A stretch of 64,000 nt of DNA from Alteribacillus sp041949975 (lineage in GTDB: Bacteria; Bacillota; Bacilli; Bacillales; Marinococcaceae): positions 38,659 through 102,658 of the forward strand of contig NZ_JBHFQG010000012.1 in the NCBI RefSeq assembly GCF_041949975.1, read 5' to 3'. The stretch's first letter is position 1. Every line of letters begins with the position of its first letter. The translations under genes and the position numbers were made by a program. Positions 51,755-60,461 of this stretch are shown piece after piece. Under the pieces are notes generated by a model that saw only the letters and a list, made by a program, of their open reading frames with translations, ran no database searches and was not told where the DNA came from.

Positions 51755-54226
51755 GTGGCAGAAGCTGAAAAGTACTTAGATTTACCATTAGAAGATGTAC
51801 TTGGCGACCGTTTTGGCCGCTATAGTAAATATATTATTCAAGAACGTGCGCTTCCTGACGCTAGAGATGGTTTAAAGCCGGTGCAGCGCAGAATTTTATA
51901 CGCCATGCTTCAAGACGGAAACACCGCAGACAAACCATTTCGTAAAGCTGCCAAAACAGTTGGTAATGTGATAGGTAATTATCATCCGCACGGAGATTCT
52001 TCAGTATACGATGCTTTGGTAAGGATGAGCCAGGAATGGAAAGGACGAAACTTACTTGTTGAAATGCACGGCAACAATGGTTCGATTGATGGGGACCCGC
52101 CAGCTGCCATGCGTTATACGGAAGCAAGACTTTCTTCCATTTCTGCAGAGCTTTTGAAAGATATTGAAAAAAATACAGTAGAATACATCCCGAATTTTGA
52201 TGACTCTTTAGAAGAACCAGTCGTTCTGCCGGCTATGTATCCTAATTTATTAGTGAACGGATCCACCGGCATTTCATCAGGCTATGCTACAGACATTCCG
52301 CCTCATCAACTTGGGGAGGTTATTGATGCTGTTTTAATGGAAATGGATAATCCAAATTGTACGGTTGATGAATTAATGACCGTTTTAAAAGGACCGGACT
52401 TTCCTACAGGCGGCATTATCCAAGGGGTAGATGGCATTAAAAAAGCCTATCAAACAGGCAAAGGCAAAATTGTCGTCCGTGCTAAAGCGGAGATTGAAGA
52501 AGTAAGAGGCGGACGGAAACAAATTGTAATTACAGAGATACCTTATGAAGTCGTAAAAGCAAATCTAGTTAAAAAAATGGATGAAATCCGCTTTGACAAA
52601 AAAATTGATGGTATCGCGGAAGTTCGGGATGACACAGACCGTACAGGGCTGCGTATTGTAGTGGAATTAAAGAAAGATGCGGACCCAAATGGTATTTTAA
52701 ATTACTTATATAAAACAACTGATCTGCAGGTTTCTTTCAGCTTTAATATGGTAGCTATCCATAATAAAACCCCTAAGCTGTTAAGTTTAAAACAGCTGCT
52801 GCAAGCTTATATAGAACATCAAAAAGATGTAGTAACAAACAGGTCGCGTTATGAATTAAACAAAGCAAGAGACCGCCAGCATATTGTGGACGGGCTAATT
52901 AAAGCGATTTCCATTTTAGATGATGTTATTGCCGCTATCCGCGCATCCAAAGACAAAAAGGATGCAAAACATAACTTGATAGAGCAGTTCCAATTTACAG
53001 AAACTCAAGCTGAAGCCATTGTCACCTTGCAGCTTTACCGCTTAACAAACACTGATATTACGACCTTAGAAAAAGAAGCAGAAGAACTTGTAAAACAAAT
53101 CCAAAAGCTTGAAGGAATACTTTCGAGCGAGAAAAAGCTTCTTCGTGTCATTAAAAATCAGCTCGAACGAATTAAGAAAACATATAACGATGAACGCCGT
53201 ACTGTCATTGAAGACAAAATTGAAGAGCTGAAGATTGACCTTGAGGTTATGATTCCGTCTGAAGATGTGATCGTTACTGCTACGAAAGAAGGGTATGTAA
53301 AACGAACCAGTCCTCGCTCTTATTCAGCGTCAAACGAAGACCCACCAGGTATGAAAGAAACAGATGACCTGTTGTTCTTCGAGGAATTAAATACAACCGA
53401 TACTTTGCTTTTGTTTACCAAAAAAGGAAATTACCTATTTATGCCGGTCCACGAACTTCCTGATATTCGCTGGAAGGATAATGGACAGCATATAGGAAAC
53501 ATTGTTCAGCTCGACCCGGATGATGCTTTAATTAAAGCTGTTCCTGTTTCGAAGTTCACGGAGGATCAATTCCTTATCTTTTTCACCAAAAACGGTATGG
53601 TGAAAAAGACAGTATTATCTGCTTACAAAGCCCAGCGATATTCAAGAGCACTTGTTGCAGTCAAAGTAAAAGAACAAGATGAAGTGGTTAATGTAGAGAT
53701 TACGGACGGAACAAATGAGATCATTATTGGTACACACAAAGGCTACGGTCTTCGTTTCCATGAAGAAGAAGTTTCTCCTGTCGGTCAAAGAGCAGCCGGA
53801 GTAAAAGGTATCAATCTGAAACAAAATGATTTTGTCGTCAATGGTTTGTGCTTGAACGATCAAAAGGAAGACATTTCTCATATCGTTGCGGTGACCCAGC
53901 GAGGAGCTATGAAAAAGATGCCATTAAGCGAATTTGAGAGGAGTACGCGGGCAAAACGGGGATTGGTTATGTTAAGAGAACTAAAATCCAAACCTCACTA
54001 TATCGTTGGCTTAGAAATTCTTGAAGACCCAGAAATATCTATTCAAATTCGAACAGAAAACGGGGAAGTCTCAGCAGAACTTCCTTCTCACTTGAGAAAA
54101 AGTGACCGGTACAGTAATGGCTCCTTTGTGATTGATACAGATGAAAAAGGAAAAGTTACGGATATTTGGAAGACAGTCGATCATCAAAAGCTGAACAATA
54201 ATAACAACGAAGCGAAAAACAATTAA
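51755..54226 (+). CDS. parC: DNA topoisomerase IV subunit A
   Basis: An 823-residue breakage-reunion subunit with the catalytic tyrosine Tyr121 in AAMRYTEARLS and the quinolone-region block HPHGDSSVYDALVRMSQEW (Ser and Asp/Tyr as in the sensitive form, with Ser at the usual resistance site). The C-terminal beta-pinwheel has no canonical GyrA box (only TQRGAMKKMP-like repeats), as expected for ParC. The GTG lies 3 bases after the parE stop with GGAGGAG inside parE, a classic coupled pair. Confidence 0.96.
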   Translation: MAEAEKYLDLPLEDVLGDRFGRYSKYIIQERALPDARDGLKPVQRRILYAMLQDGNTADKPFRKAAKTVGNVIGNYHPHGDSSVYDALVRMSQEWKGRNLLVEMHGNNGSIDGDPPAAMRYTEARLSSISAELLKDIEKNTVEYIPNFDDSLEEPVVLPAMYPNLLVNGSTGISSGYATDIPPHQLGEVIDAVLMEMDNPNCTVDELMTVLKGPDFPTGGIIQGVDGIKKAYQTGKGKIVVRAKAEIEEVRGGRKQIVITEIPYEVVKANLVKKMDEIRFDKKIDGIAEVRDDTDRTGLRIVVELKKDADPNGILNYLYKTTDLQVSFSFNMVAIHNKTPKLLSLKQLLQAYIEHQKDVVTNRSRYELNKARDRQHIVDGLIKAISILDDVIAAIRASKDKKDAKHNLIEQFQFTETQAEAIVTLQLYRLTNTDITTLEKEAEELVKQIQKLEGILSSEKKLLRVIKNQLERIKKTYNDERRTVIEDKIEELKIDLEVMIPSEDVIVTATKEGYVKRTSPRSYSASNEDPPGMKETDDLLFFEELNTTDTLLLFTKKGNYLFMPVHELPDIRWKDNGQHIGNIVQLDPDDALIKAVPVSKFTEDQFLIFFTKNGMVKKTVLSAYKAQRYSRALVAVKVKEQDEVVNVEITDGTNEIIIGTHKGYGLRFHEEEVSPVGQRAAGVKGINLKQNDFVVNGLCLNDQKEDISHIVAVTQRGAMKKMPLSEFERSTRAKRGLVMLRELKSKPHYIVGLEILEDPEISIQIRTENGEVSAELPSHLRKSDRYSNGSFVIDTDEKGKVTDIWKTVDHQKLNNNNNEAKNN

Positions 54227-54282
54227 GTTACCGTAATATAATTATGTTAACTAAAAAAGAAAAGTAGAAAGGTTTTACAAAA

Positions 54283-54783
54283 ATGAATGCTGGAACACAT
54301 ACAATTGGAGCCGCAGCAGCAGGAACAGCATGTTATGCATTTTATTCTATGCCATTTACGTTAGATAGTATCCATGGAGCAGTATTTATAGCAAGCACTG
54401 TAGCTGGAGGATTAATTCCTGATATTTGCCAGCCTTTTTCCTGGATTGGGAGAAGATTGAACCTAATATCTAAAACAGTGAATAAAATCTTTGGACATCG
54501 TACTTTTACGCACAGCTTACTCTTTTTAGTTTTTCTTTTTCTAGCTGCTGGTGCTATTCAACAGGATTGGGGATTGTCTTTTCAATATGGAATTACCATA
54601 GGAGCAGCAAGTCATTTACTGCTTGATATGCTCACACCGCGTGGAGTAGCTTTGTTATATCCTGTTAAATTTAATATAAGAGCACCGTTAACGACAAAAA
54701 CAGGCTCGGTAATGGGGGAGGGCGCGATTGCTTTTCTCCTTATGGCCTGGATTGTTTACTTCAGCACTTCGCTTACCGGATAA
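54283..54783 (+). CDS. YdjM/DUF457-type membrane metal-dependent hydrolase
   Basis: A 166-residue membrane protein with about four hydrophobic segments. The metal motifs of the DUF457 family are present: His5 (GTHTIGA), GGLIPDIC, GHRTFTHSLLF and ASHLLLDMLTPRGV. Relatives such as YdjM and YvsG are proposed membrane phosphohydrolases, some LexA-controlled; no LexA box is evident here. It follows parC with its own AGAAAGG site. Confidence 0.85.
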   Translation: MNAGTHTIGAAAAGTACYAFYSMPFTLDSIHGAVFIASTVAGGLIPDICQPFSWIGRRLNLISKTVNKIFGHRTFTHSLLFLVFLFLAAGAIQQDWGLSFQYGITIGAASHLLLDMLTPRGVALLYPVKFNIRAPLTTKTGSVMGEGAIAFLLMAWIVYFSTSLTG

Positions 54784-54918
54784 CTTATTTTAGTTTCCCT
54801 CTGTATTATGATTGCGGCAGAGGGAATCCTTATTTTATTTTGTGAGCATTTACCTAGAATGAATTTTCCGAATAGTGTAAAATTGTTAGTATCACGAAAG
54901 AAAGGGTGGACAGAATCG

Positions 54919-55386
54919 GTGTATAAACATTTAATTGGAAAACAATCAGAAAAAGTAGAGAATATCGTAGAACGAGGAGCCGTAAAAGCTTTTGTTCGTG
55001 CGATTGGCGACCCTCATCCTCTTTATACGGATAAAGAATATGGGAAAGAATCGAAGTATAAAAATAATATAGTTCCGCCAACGTTTCCACGCACATTTTC
55101 ATATGGTACTATTCCAGGTTTGAACCTTCCGTCTGCAGGGTTGATTCATGGAGAACAGCAATTCGAATACAATAGACCTTTGTTAGTCGGAGAAGAAGTA
55201 TATTGTTATTCAAAAGTAGAAAATTATCGTGAGAAACGCGCAGCTTCTGGTCATCTTGGTTTTCTCACACTATTAAATTTTGGGGAGGATAAAGAAGGAA
55301 ATCAAGTCTTCTCATCAAAGTCCGTCCTCATTTTAACCGAGAAAATAAGAGAGGAGAATGAACGTGACAGCTATAACAGAGCTTAA
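54919..55386 (+). CDS. MaoC-type dehydratase, FAS1-like N-half
   Basis: A 155-residue hotdog protein of the FAS1-like (R)-hydroxyacyl dehydratase N-terminal family: VKAFVRAIGDPHPLYTD near the N-terminus and HGEQQFEYNRPLLVGEEVYCYSKV in the second half. Such proteins pair with a second hotdog protein as a heterodimeric hydratase/dehydratase. The GTG at 54919 has AAAGGGTGG upstream; an in-frame start at 54808 would add 37 residues unlike the family. It overlaps the start of its partner gene at 55364. Confidence 0.8.
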   Translation: MYKHLIGKQSEKVENIVERGAVKAFVRAIGDPHPLYTDKEYGKESKYKNNIVPPTFPRTFSYGTIPGLNLPSAGLIHGEQQFEYNRPLLVGEEVYCYSKVENYREKRAASGHLGFLTLLNFGEDKEGNQVFSSKSVLILTEKIREENERDSYNRA

Positions 55387-55765
55387 CATTAATGAGACGA
55401 TCCCATCTGTAACGATGCCTCCTGTTTCAAGGCTCGATTTAATAAAATATGCCGGGGCTTCAGGGGATTTCAATCCTATTCATACCATTGATAAAGACGC
55501 TGAAAAAGCAGGCCTTCCAGGCATTATAGCTCACGGAATGTGGACCATGGGTAATCTCAGTAAACTATTTACTCCGTTTATGGAGCAAGGCTTTATTCAA
55601 TCCTTTTCTACTCGTTTTACCGGCATGGTATTTTTAGATGATGTGCTAACACTTTCTGCTGAGCTTACAGAAAAACAAGATGATAAACTTTATTTTAACG
55701 TCAAAGCTGAAAAACAAGACGCTACTATAGCCGCAAAAGGTACAGTTATATTTAAACTATATTAA
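55364..55765 (+). CDS. MaoC-type (R)-enoyl-CoA hydratase
   Basis: A 133-residue hotdog enzyme with the hydratase 2 motif: Asp35 and His40 in GASGDFNPIHTID, then GLPGIIAHGMWTMG. With the preceding protein it probably hydrates enoyl-CoA or dehydrates (R)-3-hydroxyacyl-CoA. I prefer the GTG at 55364, 7 bases after GAGGAG, over the ATG at 55358 that abuts that site. The overlap with the upstream gene indicates coupled translation. Confidence 0.87.
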   Translation: MTAITELNINETIPSVTMPPVSRLDLIKYAGASGDFNPIHTIDKDAEKAGLPGIIAHGMWTMGNLSKLFTPFMEQGFIQSFSTRFTGMVFLDDVLTLSAELTEKQDDKLYFNVKAEKQDATIAAKGTVIFKLY

Positions 55766-55798
55766 ACCATTAATCAATCAGCATATTGGAGGCTTTTT

Positions 55799-56737
55799 AT
55801 GTTCAAGGAGCTGGGAATCGAGCAAGTAACAATTGATCTGCCATTTCGTTTAGACCATGTTCATTGCTTTCTTGCAGAGGGCGAAAACGGTTGGACCGTT
55901 ATTGATACAGGTTTACATAACAACTACACCGTTGATTTGTGGGAAAAAGAGCTGGAAGATAAAGAAGTTCATAACATCATTATTACCCATTACCATCCCG
56001 ATCACTTTGGATTTGCAGGAGGACTGCAAAATAAAACGGGGGCACGTGTCTCCATGACTAAGACAGACGCATATTTAGGAAGACATTCATGGACGAATGA
56101 ACTTATTAATGAATTACGAAAGAATTACAAGTTAGCAGGTGTGCCAGATGAAATGGCAGACAAAATGAAAAATAATACAAAAGAATTTATTCGGAATGTA
56201 ACCCCTTATCCAAGCATCGATCACTATTTAAAAGAGGGGGAGAAGGTTCAAATTGGGCCTTATGAATATGAAATCTTTTTTACCCCCGGGCATTCAGATG
56301 GGTTAGTGACGTTTTATAATGAAGAAAAAAGCGTATTATTAGGTACGGATCATATTCTGCCAAAAATCACTCCGAACATTTCTTACTGGTTTCACGGAGA
56401 AGAAAACCCTTTAGAATTATATTTAGCATCTTTAAATAAAATCAAAGCATTAGATGCAGAATATGTTATTCCATCACATGGAAAGCCGTTTCATAATGCA
56501 AACGCACGGATTAATGAAATTAAAGAGCATCATGAGGAACGATTAGAAAAAATTCATTCCATTATAGAAGAACCGTGCAGTGTATATGATGCAAGCTGGC
56601 AATTATTCGAAAAAAAGCTTAATGTTCATGAAACCCGATTTGCAGTCGGAGAAACGCTTGCTCATTTAGAGTATCTGCGAAAAAAAGGAGAATGTCAGAG
56701 AGATTTAGATAACGATTCCTGGATATATTACAAATAA
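55799..56737 (+). CDS. MBL-fold metallohydrolase
   Basis: A 312-residue metallo-beta-lactamase-fold protein with H64-Y-H66-P-D68-H69 (ITHYHPDHFG), the third-ligand His in FFTPGHSDGLV, Asp in LLGTDHIL and the late His in PSHGKPFH. The C-terminal helical region (HHEERLEKIHSIIEE) resembles the lactamase_B plus LACTB2-like group that acts on thioesters or small carboxylates. It lies 33 bases after the hydratase and probably belongs to its operon; an acyl-thioester substrate is an inference. Confidence 0.87.
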   Translation: MFKELGIEQVTIDLPFRLDHVHCFLAEGENGWTVIDTGLHNNYTVDLWEKELEDKEVHNIIITHYHPDHFGFAGGLQNKTGARVSMTKTDAYLGRHSWTNELINELRKNYKLAGVPDEMADKMKNNTKEFIRNVTPYPSIDHYLKEGEKVQIGPYEYEIFFTPGHSDGLVTFYNEEKSVLLGTDHILPKITPNISYWFHGEENPLELYLASLNKIKALDAEYVIPSHGKPFHNANARINEIKEHHEERLEKIHSIIEEPCSVYDASWQLFEKKLNVHETRFAVGETLAHLEYLRKKGECQRDLDNDSWIYYK

Positions 56738-56785
56738 CCCCGAACCAGAAAGAATGTTAACGAATTTATTTAAAATAATTTTATT

Positions 56786-56834
56786 TTCTGTCTCATTAAC
56801 ATGAGTTTACTTAAGTTTTGAGACAGAATTTGTT
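56786..56834 (+). terminator. probable terminator of MBL operon
   Basis: TTCTGTCTCA (56786-56795) and TGAGACAGAA (56819-56828) form a perfect 10-bp stem with a 23-base loop, then TTTGTTTTG. Confidence 0.7.
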
Positions 56835-56841
56835 TTGAAAC

Positions 56842-56872
<31 letters not shown>

Positions 56873-56925
56873 TGAAATAAATCCCAACGTACCATAAGTT
56901 CCCGTTCGCATGTTGATGTAATTTT

Positions 56926-56964
56926 CATTATCGTCAACATCCTCTGCTTTGGTTGACGATAATG
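56926..56964. repeat. 13-base inverted repeat before recombinase
   Basis: CATTATCGTCAAC (56926-56938) and GTTGACGATAATG (56952-56964) are perfect inverted copies with a 13-base spacer, about 105 bases before the recombinase gene. The form is like a tyrosine recombinase crossover site (two arms around a short core) or an operator. Confidence 0.7.
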
Positions 56965-56976
56965 ACTTCAACATCG

Positions 56977-57030
56977 CATAATCTTCGTGGTCGTCGGCAT
57001 AATTCACATGGTCGTCTGATAATCTTCCGT
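56977..57030. repeat. short direct repeats, period about 20-21
   Basis: CATAATCTTCGTG at 56977, CATAATTCACATG at 56998 and GATAATCTTCCGT at 57018, joined by TGGTCGTC segments, make three imperfect direct repeats. They lie between the 13-base inverted repeat and the recombinase, as arm-type protein sites do. Confidence 0.55.
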
Positions 57031-57068
57031 CGTGTCCAATAATTCATTTTTATTGGAGGTTCTTTGTT

Positions 57069-57974
57069 ATGGAATTCACGCATGCTGTTGATGATTTTCT
57101 CATGCATCTCGAAGTCGAAAAAAATTATTCAACAAACACGCTGCGCGGATACGCGTATGACTTAAAATGTTTCGAAGATTTTTTGCATCATCACGACCGT
57201 TCTACAGCCTTAAATGAAATCAATCCTTCTACGGTTCGCCGCTATATTCAAGATCAAGTTTTAAATTTTGGGATCAAACCTCGAACCATGCAGCGACGAA
57301 TCTCGAGTTTAAAGTCATTTTGCCAATTTAGTTTAAAAGAAAATTATATAAACCTCGATTTTACCGCTGGGATTCAATCACCTAAAGCAGATAAAAACTT
57401 ACCCAGATATATGCGTCTAGATGAATTAAAACAATTATTTGCGTATTTAGAACAAGAAAACGGACCGTATGCGCTTCGAAATGAGTTACTATTCAAATGT
57501 CTTGCTACTAGCGGCATGAGGCGTCAAGAATTAGTGGATCTTAAATGGGAACACATTGATTTGAATAATGAAACGATCCTTATACGAGGAAAAGGAAATA
57601 AGGAACGACTCCTCCCTCTTCATCAGATGGTTATTCCGCTGTTTCATCAGTACCGAAAGCAGCTATTGGCACATCAATTACATGATTCACAACCCGTGTT
57701 TATTAACCGATATGGAAACCAAATGAATCCAAGAGGGCTTCATGTCATGTTTAAACGTATTCTTGAGAAAGCAGGATTACCGCCCCATCGCTTCTCGTTA
57801 CATCATTTAAGGCACACGTTTGCTACGTTACTCCTACAAGATGATGAAAACAATGTGGATGTTCGTACACTCCAAGAGTTGCTCGGACATGAGAGCCTCG
57901 CAACAACCTCAATGTATACGCATATTGACTTTAAACAAAAGAAAAAAGCGATATCATCATTTATGATGAGTTAA
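57069..57974 (+). CDS. XerC/D-like tyrosine recombinase
   Basis: A 301-residue integrase-family protein with the SAM-like N-terminal core-binding domain (residues 1 to about 90) and a complete catalytic set: Arg151 (SGMRRQEL), H245-x2-R248 (HHLRHTFA), His274 (LGHES) and Tyr283 (SMYTHID). Size and form are XerC/XerD/XerH-like. Cis sites may be the inverted and direct repeats just upstream. It is convergent to four minus-strand recombinases. The ATG follows ATTGGAGG. It is unlikely to be the housekeeping XerC or XerD, which lie in other contexts. Confidence 0.92.
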   Translation: MEFTHAVDDFLMHLEVEKNYSTNTLRGYAYDLKCFEDFLHHHDRSTALNEINPSTVRRYIQDQVLNFGIKPRTMQRRISSLKSFCQFSLKENYINLDFTAGIQSPKADKNLPRYMRLDELKQLFAYLEQENGPYALRNELLFKCLATSGMRRQELVDLKWEHIDLNNETILIRGKGNKERLLPLHQMVIPLFHQYRKQLLAHQLHDSQPVFINRYGNQMNPRGLHVMFKRILEKAGLPPHRFSLHHLRHTFATLLLQDDENNVDVRTLQELLGHESLATTSMYTHIDFKQKKKAISSFMMS

Positions 57975-57991
57975 GACCGTGGTCCAATAAA

Positions 57992-58027
57992 AAGCAGACT
58001 CAATCCACTTGGGTTGGTCTGCTTCTT
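57992..58027 (+). terminator. rho-independent terminator
   Basis: AAGCAGAC and GTCTGCTT enclose a further CAATCCA/TGGGTTG pairing, followed by CTTCT. It lies between two convergent recombinase genes and could serve both strands. Confidence 0.75.
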
Positions 58028-58066
58028 CTGCGCTTAAATTATTTTTTAAGAAAATATAATAAACGC

Positions 58067-59206
58067 TCATAATAAGTTATTCTTATTATGAAATTCTCTC
58101 ATCACCTGTAAAAACATATCAGGATTTCTATCGGAAAGCTCAAGAAGAAATTCCTCCGAATACGGTAACGTCGTATTGGGCGCATTATTATCTTGGTGCT
58201 TGTCCATTTGTTGGTTTTCAATTTTTTGTTGGTGTTCTACTTGAGTTTCATGAGAGCCATGTAAATGCTCCTCTAACTCCTTTTCTATATCTGTGAGGGC
58301 ATTGCGTATTTGATGAATTTTACGTTTGTGCCTTTTAATATATTGCTTAATGGTTTCAGACGATGTATGCCCAAGTAAAAATTGAATATTCTCTAACTTC
58401 ACGCCTTTCTCATCAAGCAATGTGGCGATACAATACCGGAACCCATGTGGAGTGATCTTTTCTTCATTCTTCCAGTCTAAACACTCGCATAATTTATCAG
58501 TGATACGGTTGAGCTGCTTTTCACGTAATGGGTGCCCTTTTAAGCCATAACATAGAGGGTCTTCTTGAGATAAATGTTGTTCATCAATATATTTTTCAAG
58601 TTGCTTCAAAAACACTGGAGGAATAGGGAGGAATTGAATTTTGTGTTTATTGTTATCTATTCCCTCGTTATATACCAGAACTTCCTGTTCCCAGTTGATA
58701 TCACCCACTTTTAAGGCAGACAATGCGTGATTGCGAAGCCCAGTATATATTAATATTTTTAATGGAATATCAACGTCTATGCCATCTTTTTTTAGATCAT
58801 GAATGGCTGAATAAACCTCTTTTAATTCCTCCATATCAATCAGACGACAGAATGAACCTGTATGAGAACCTGGCACTTGTACAGCCTTGAACACATTATT
58901 TTCCACGATTCCTAAATTTAAATAAAAGCTGTATATTGTTGATAACGACGCAATTCTTCTTGTGATGGTTTTGTAAACTGCCCCGTTTTCTTTTTGTTGC
59001 TTTATCCAACGGTTAACTACTTCCAGGTTAGCACCGTTCTCTAGCGTCGCATCCAACTCCATGTCCATTAAAAATTCTTCAAACGCTTTTACATCTGTTA
59101 CATATCCATCAATTGTATTTTTTGCCCAGTAACGATAGTCTTTCATGAGGTGTAAAGCGTCTATTATATCTGTTTCTTCAGAAACACATTCTTGGATTGC
59201 TACCAT
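58067..59206 (-). CDS. tyrosine recombinase with C-terminal extension
   Basis: A 379-residue integrase-family protein. Core-binding domain about residues 10-110; catalytic set Arg158 (TGLRNHAL), H254-x2-R257 (HGFRYCIA), His280 (LGHTS) and Tyr289 (IKQYIKR). After the tyrosine come about 90 further residues with a helical RKIHQIRNALTDIEKELEEH segment and a polar Q/N/H-rich stretch, not usual for Xer proteins. It has its own promoter region with a 10-base inverted repeat (59236-59285). It ends 93 bases from the convergent recombinase at 57974. Confidence 0.9.
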   Translation of the reverse strand: MVAIQECVSEETDIIDALHLMKDYRYWAKNTIDGYVTDVKAFEEFLMDMELDATLENGANLEVVNRWIKQQKENGAVYKTITRRIASLSTIYSFYLNLGIVENNVFKAVQVPGSHTGSFCRLIDMEELKEVYSAIHDLKKDGIDVDIPLKILIYTGLRNHALSALKVGDINWEQEVLVYNEGIDNNKHKIQFLPIPPVFLKQLEKYIDEQHLSQEDPLCYGLKGHPLREKQLNRITDKLCECLDWKNEEKITPHGFRYCIATLLDEKGVKLENIQFLLGHTSSETIKQYIKRHKRKIHQIRNALTDIEKELEEHLHGSHETQVEHQQKIENQQMDKHQDNNAPNTTLPYSEEFLLELSDRNPDMFLQVMREFHNKNNLL

Positions 59207-59235
59207 TTAAGTGTAACCCTCCCATCTAAACTGTT

Positions 59236-59285
59236 TTATCACTTTTCATTAAACTATAGAAATATTAGTCTATGTAAAGTGATAA
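59236..59285. repeat. 10-base inverted repeat, recombinase upstream region
   Basis: TTATCACTTT (59236-59245) and AAAGTGATAA (59276-59285) are perfect inverted copies 30 bases apart, just upstream of the minus-strand recombinase start at 59206. It may be an operator or a recombination site. Confidence 0.6.
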
Positions 59286-59357
59286 TGAATAAAACTTTAA
59301 TGAATGGTGAAGAAGCCAATTTTAAAGGGAAGCAACAGCCCCTTGGAAACTTAAACC

Positions 59358-59374
59358 ATGAGCAATATGCTCAT
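59358..59374. repeat. palindrome ATGAGCA-ATA-TGCTCAT, left of trio
   Basis: A 7-base perfect inverted repeat around ATA, preceded by TTAAACC. Its partner with the same arms is at 63386-63402. Confidence 0.75.
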
Positions 59375-59412
59375 AACAATAGTGATGTTTCCTTTGTAAA
59401 GCTAAAAAATCT

Positions 59413-59444
59413 GGACAAGCATAAGCATTGTCCGATATTTTTTT
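59413..59444 (+). terminator. rho-independent terminator
   Basis: GGACAA (59413-59418) pairs with TTGTCC (59428-59433), with inner GC/GC pairing, followed by GATATTTTTTT. No supported plus-strand gene precedes it; the 53-codon frame running into it has no ribosome binding site. Confidence 0.7.
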
Positions 59445-59505
59445 GATTCAGAGTGTCTTTAACAGTAATGCACTCAAAAATTACCGTCTAGTTTAATAAC
59501 TTCGA

Positions 59506-60459
59506 CTAGTTATCGTTTTTTAAAGAAGATATCTCCAATGCTTTCTTTAAGTCTTCATTTGGAGACAAATAATGCATTGTAGTATCCAATTTTTCATGAC
59601 GCAATTGTTTTTTGATTGAAATGGTGTTTATTCCCCTAATATACAATAAATAAGCCATTGTATATCTTAAATCGTGTAACCTTACGTGCCTTTTAATTTC
59701 GGCTTCTTCATAGACTTGTTGAATCATTTTTTTCAATCGATAATGATTTAATGTCTTTCCCTCATAAAAAAACACTTCCTTATCTCTTCCATTTGCCCAG
59801 CTTTGCCATCTCGGATGATTAAAATATTGATAAAATTCTTCCATTAAGAGTTCTGTCATCCAAACTACGCTTGCATGTGTTTTATGACCCTTTGTTACTT
59901 CAACAGTTTTCCTATCAAATTTGACTTGTGATTTCCTTAACATACAAACTTCCTGCGCGCGTAATCCACAAGTTAAAAGTAAAAGAATTAGTACAAAATA
60001 GGATTTAAAAAATGGATCAAGTTTATAAGCAGCGTTTAGCAACTGTAAAGCCTCTTCAAGACTAAATGCCCGATCCCATTTTTTTAAATCATAGTAAGGG
60101 TTTGAATAATACCGAAGTGGGTGTTTATCGATCAAACCCACTGTCTTTAAAAATAAGAAAAAGTTTTTTATCGCTGAAATATTGGTGTAAAGGGTAGCTT
60201 TTGAGGTGCCTAACCCTTTTAAATAATCAATATATTCATCCATGAATTCTTCATCAAAAGGCTCATAGGAATCGTTACTTTCAATATAGTAGAATTTATC
60301 AAAATCTAGTTTCCTTACAGGATTTTGAAGCATAATAAATTCCCCCAACTTTTTAAGTTGGCTCGTTTGGCTACGTAAAGAGCTTTTAGCTAAGGACGAA
60401 TGTTGTAACCAGGTTTTATAATATTCAGATTCCAGCAAGATATTCGATGATTGTTTCAA
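59506..60459 (-). CDS. tyrosine recombinase, third gene of trio
   Basis: A 317-residue integrase-family protein with a complete catalytic set: Arg167 (CGLRAQEV), H262-x2-R265 (HDLRYTMA), His288 (RHEK) and Tyr297 (MHYLS). I place the start at a TTG (60459) 8 bases behind GGAAGGGAG; the longer frame to 60519 overlaps the previous gene with no such site. It begins 3 bases after the stop of the second trio gene, so it is cotranscribed. The MSP-like signature RHEKLDTTMHYLSP replaces the usual LGHxxxxTTxxY. Confidence 0.88.
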   Translation of the reverse strand: MKQSSNILLESEYYKTWLQHSSLAKSSLRSQTSQLKKLGEFIMLQNPVRKLDFDKFYYIESNDSYEPFDEEFMDEYIDYLKGLGTSKATLYTNISAIKNFFLFLKTVGLIDKHPLRYYSNPYYDLKKWDRAFSLEEALQLLNAAYKLDPFFKSYFVLILLLLTCGLRAQEVCMLRKSQVKFDRKTVEVTKGHKTHASVVWMTELLMEEFYQYFNHPRWQSWANGRDKEVFFYEGKTLNHYRLKKMIQQVYEEAEIKRHVRLHDLRYTMAYLLYIRGINTISIKKQLRHEKLDTTMHYLSPNEDLKKALEISSLKNDN

Positions 60460-60461
60460 TT

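Noticed and set aside
59285..59446. Plus-strand 53-codon frame between the minus-strand recombinases
   Set aside because: It has no ribosome binding site, runs into the terminator stem and overlaps the palindrome; it looks like a chance frame.
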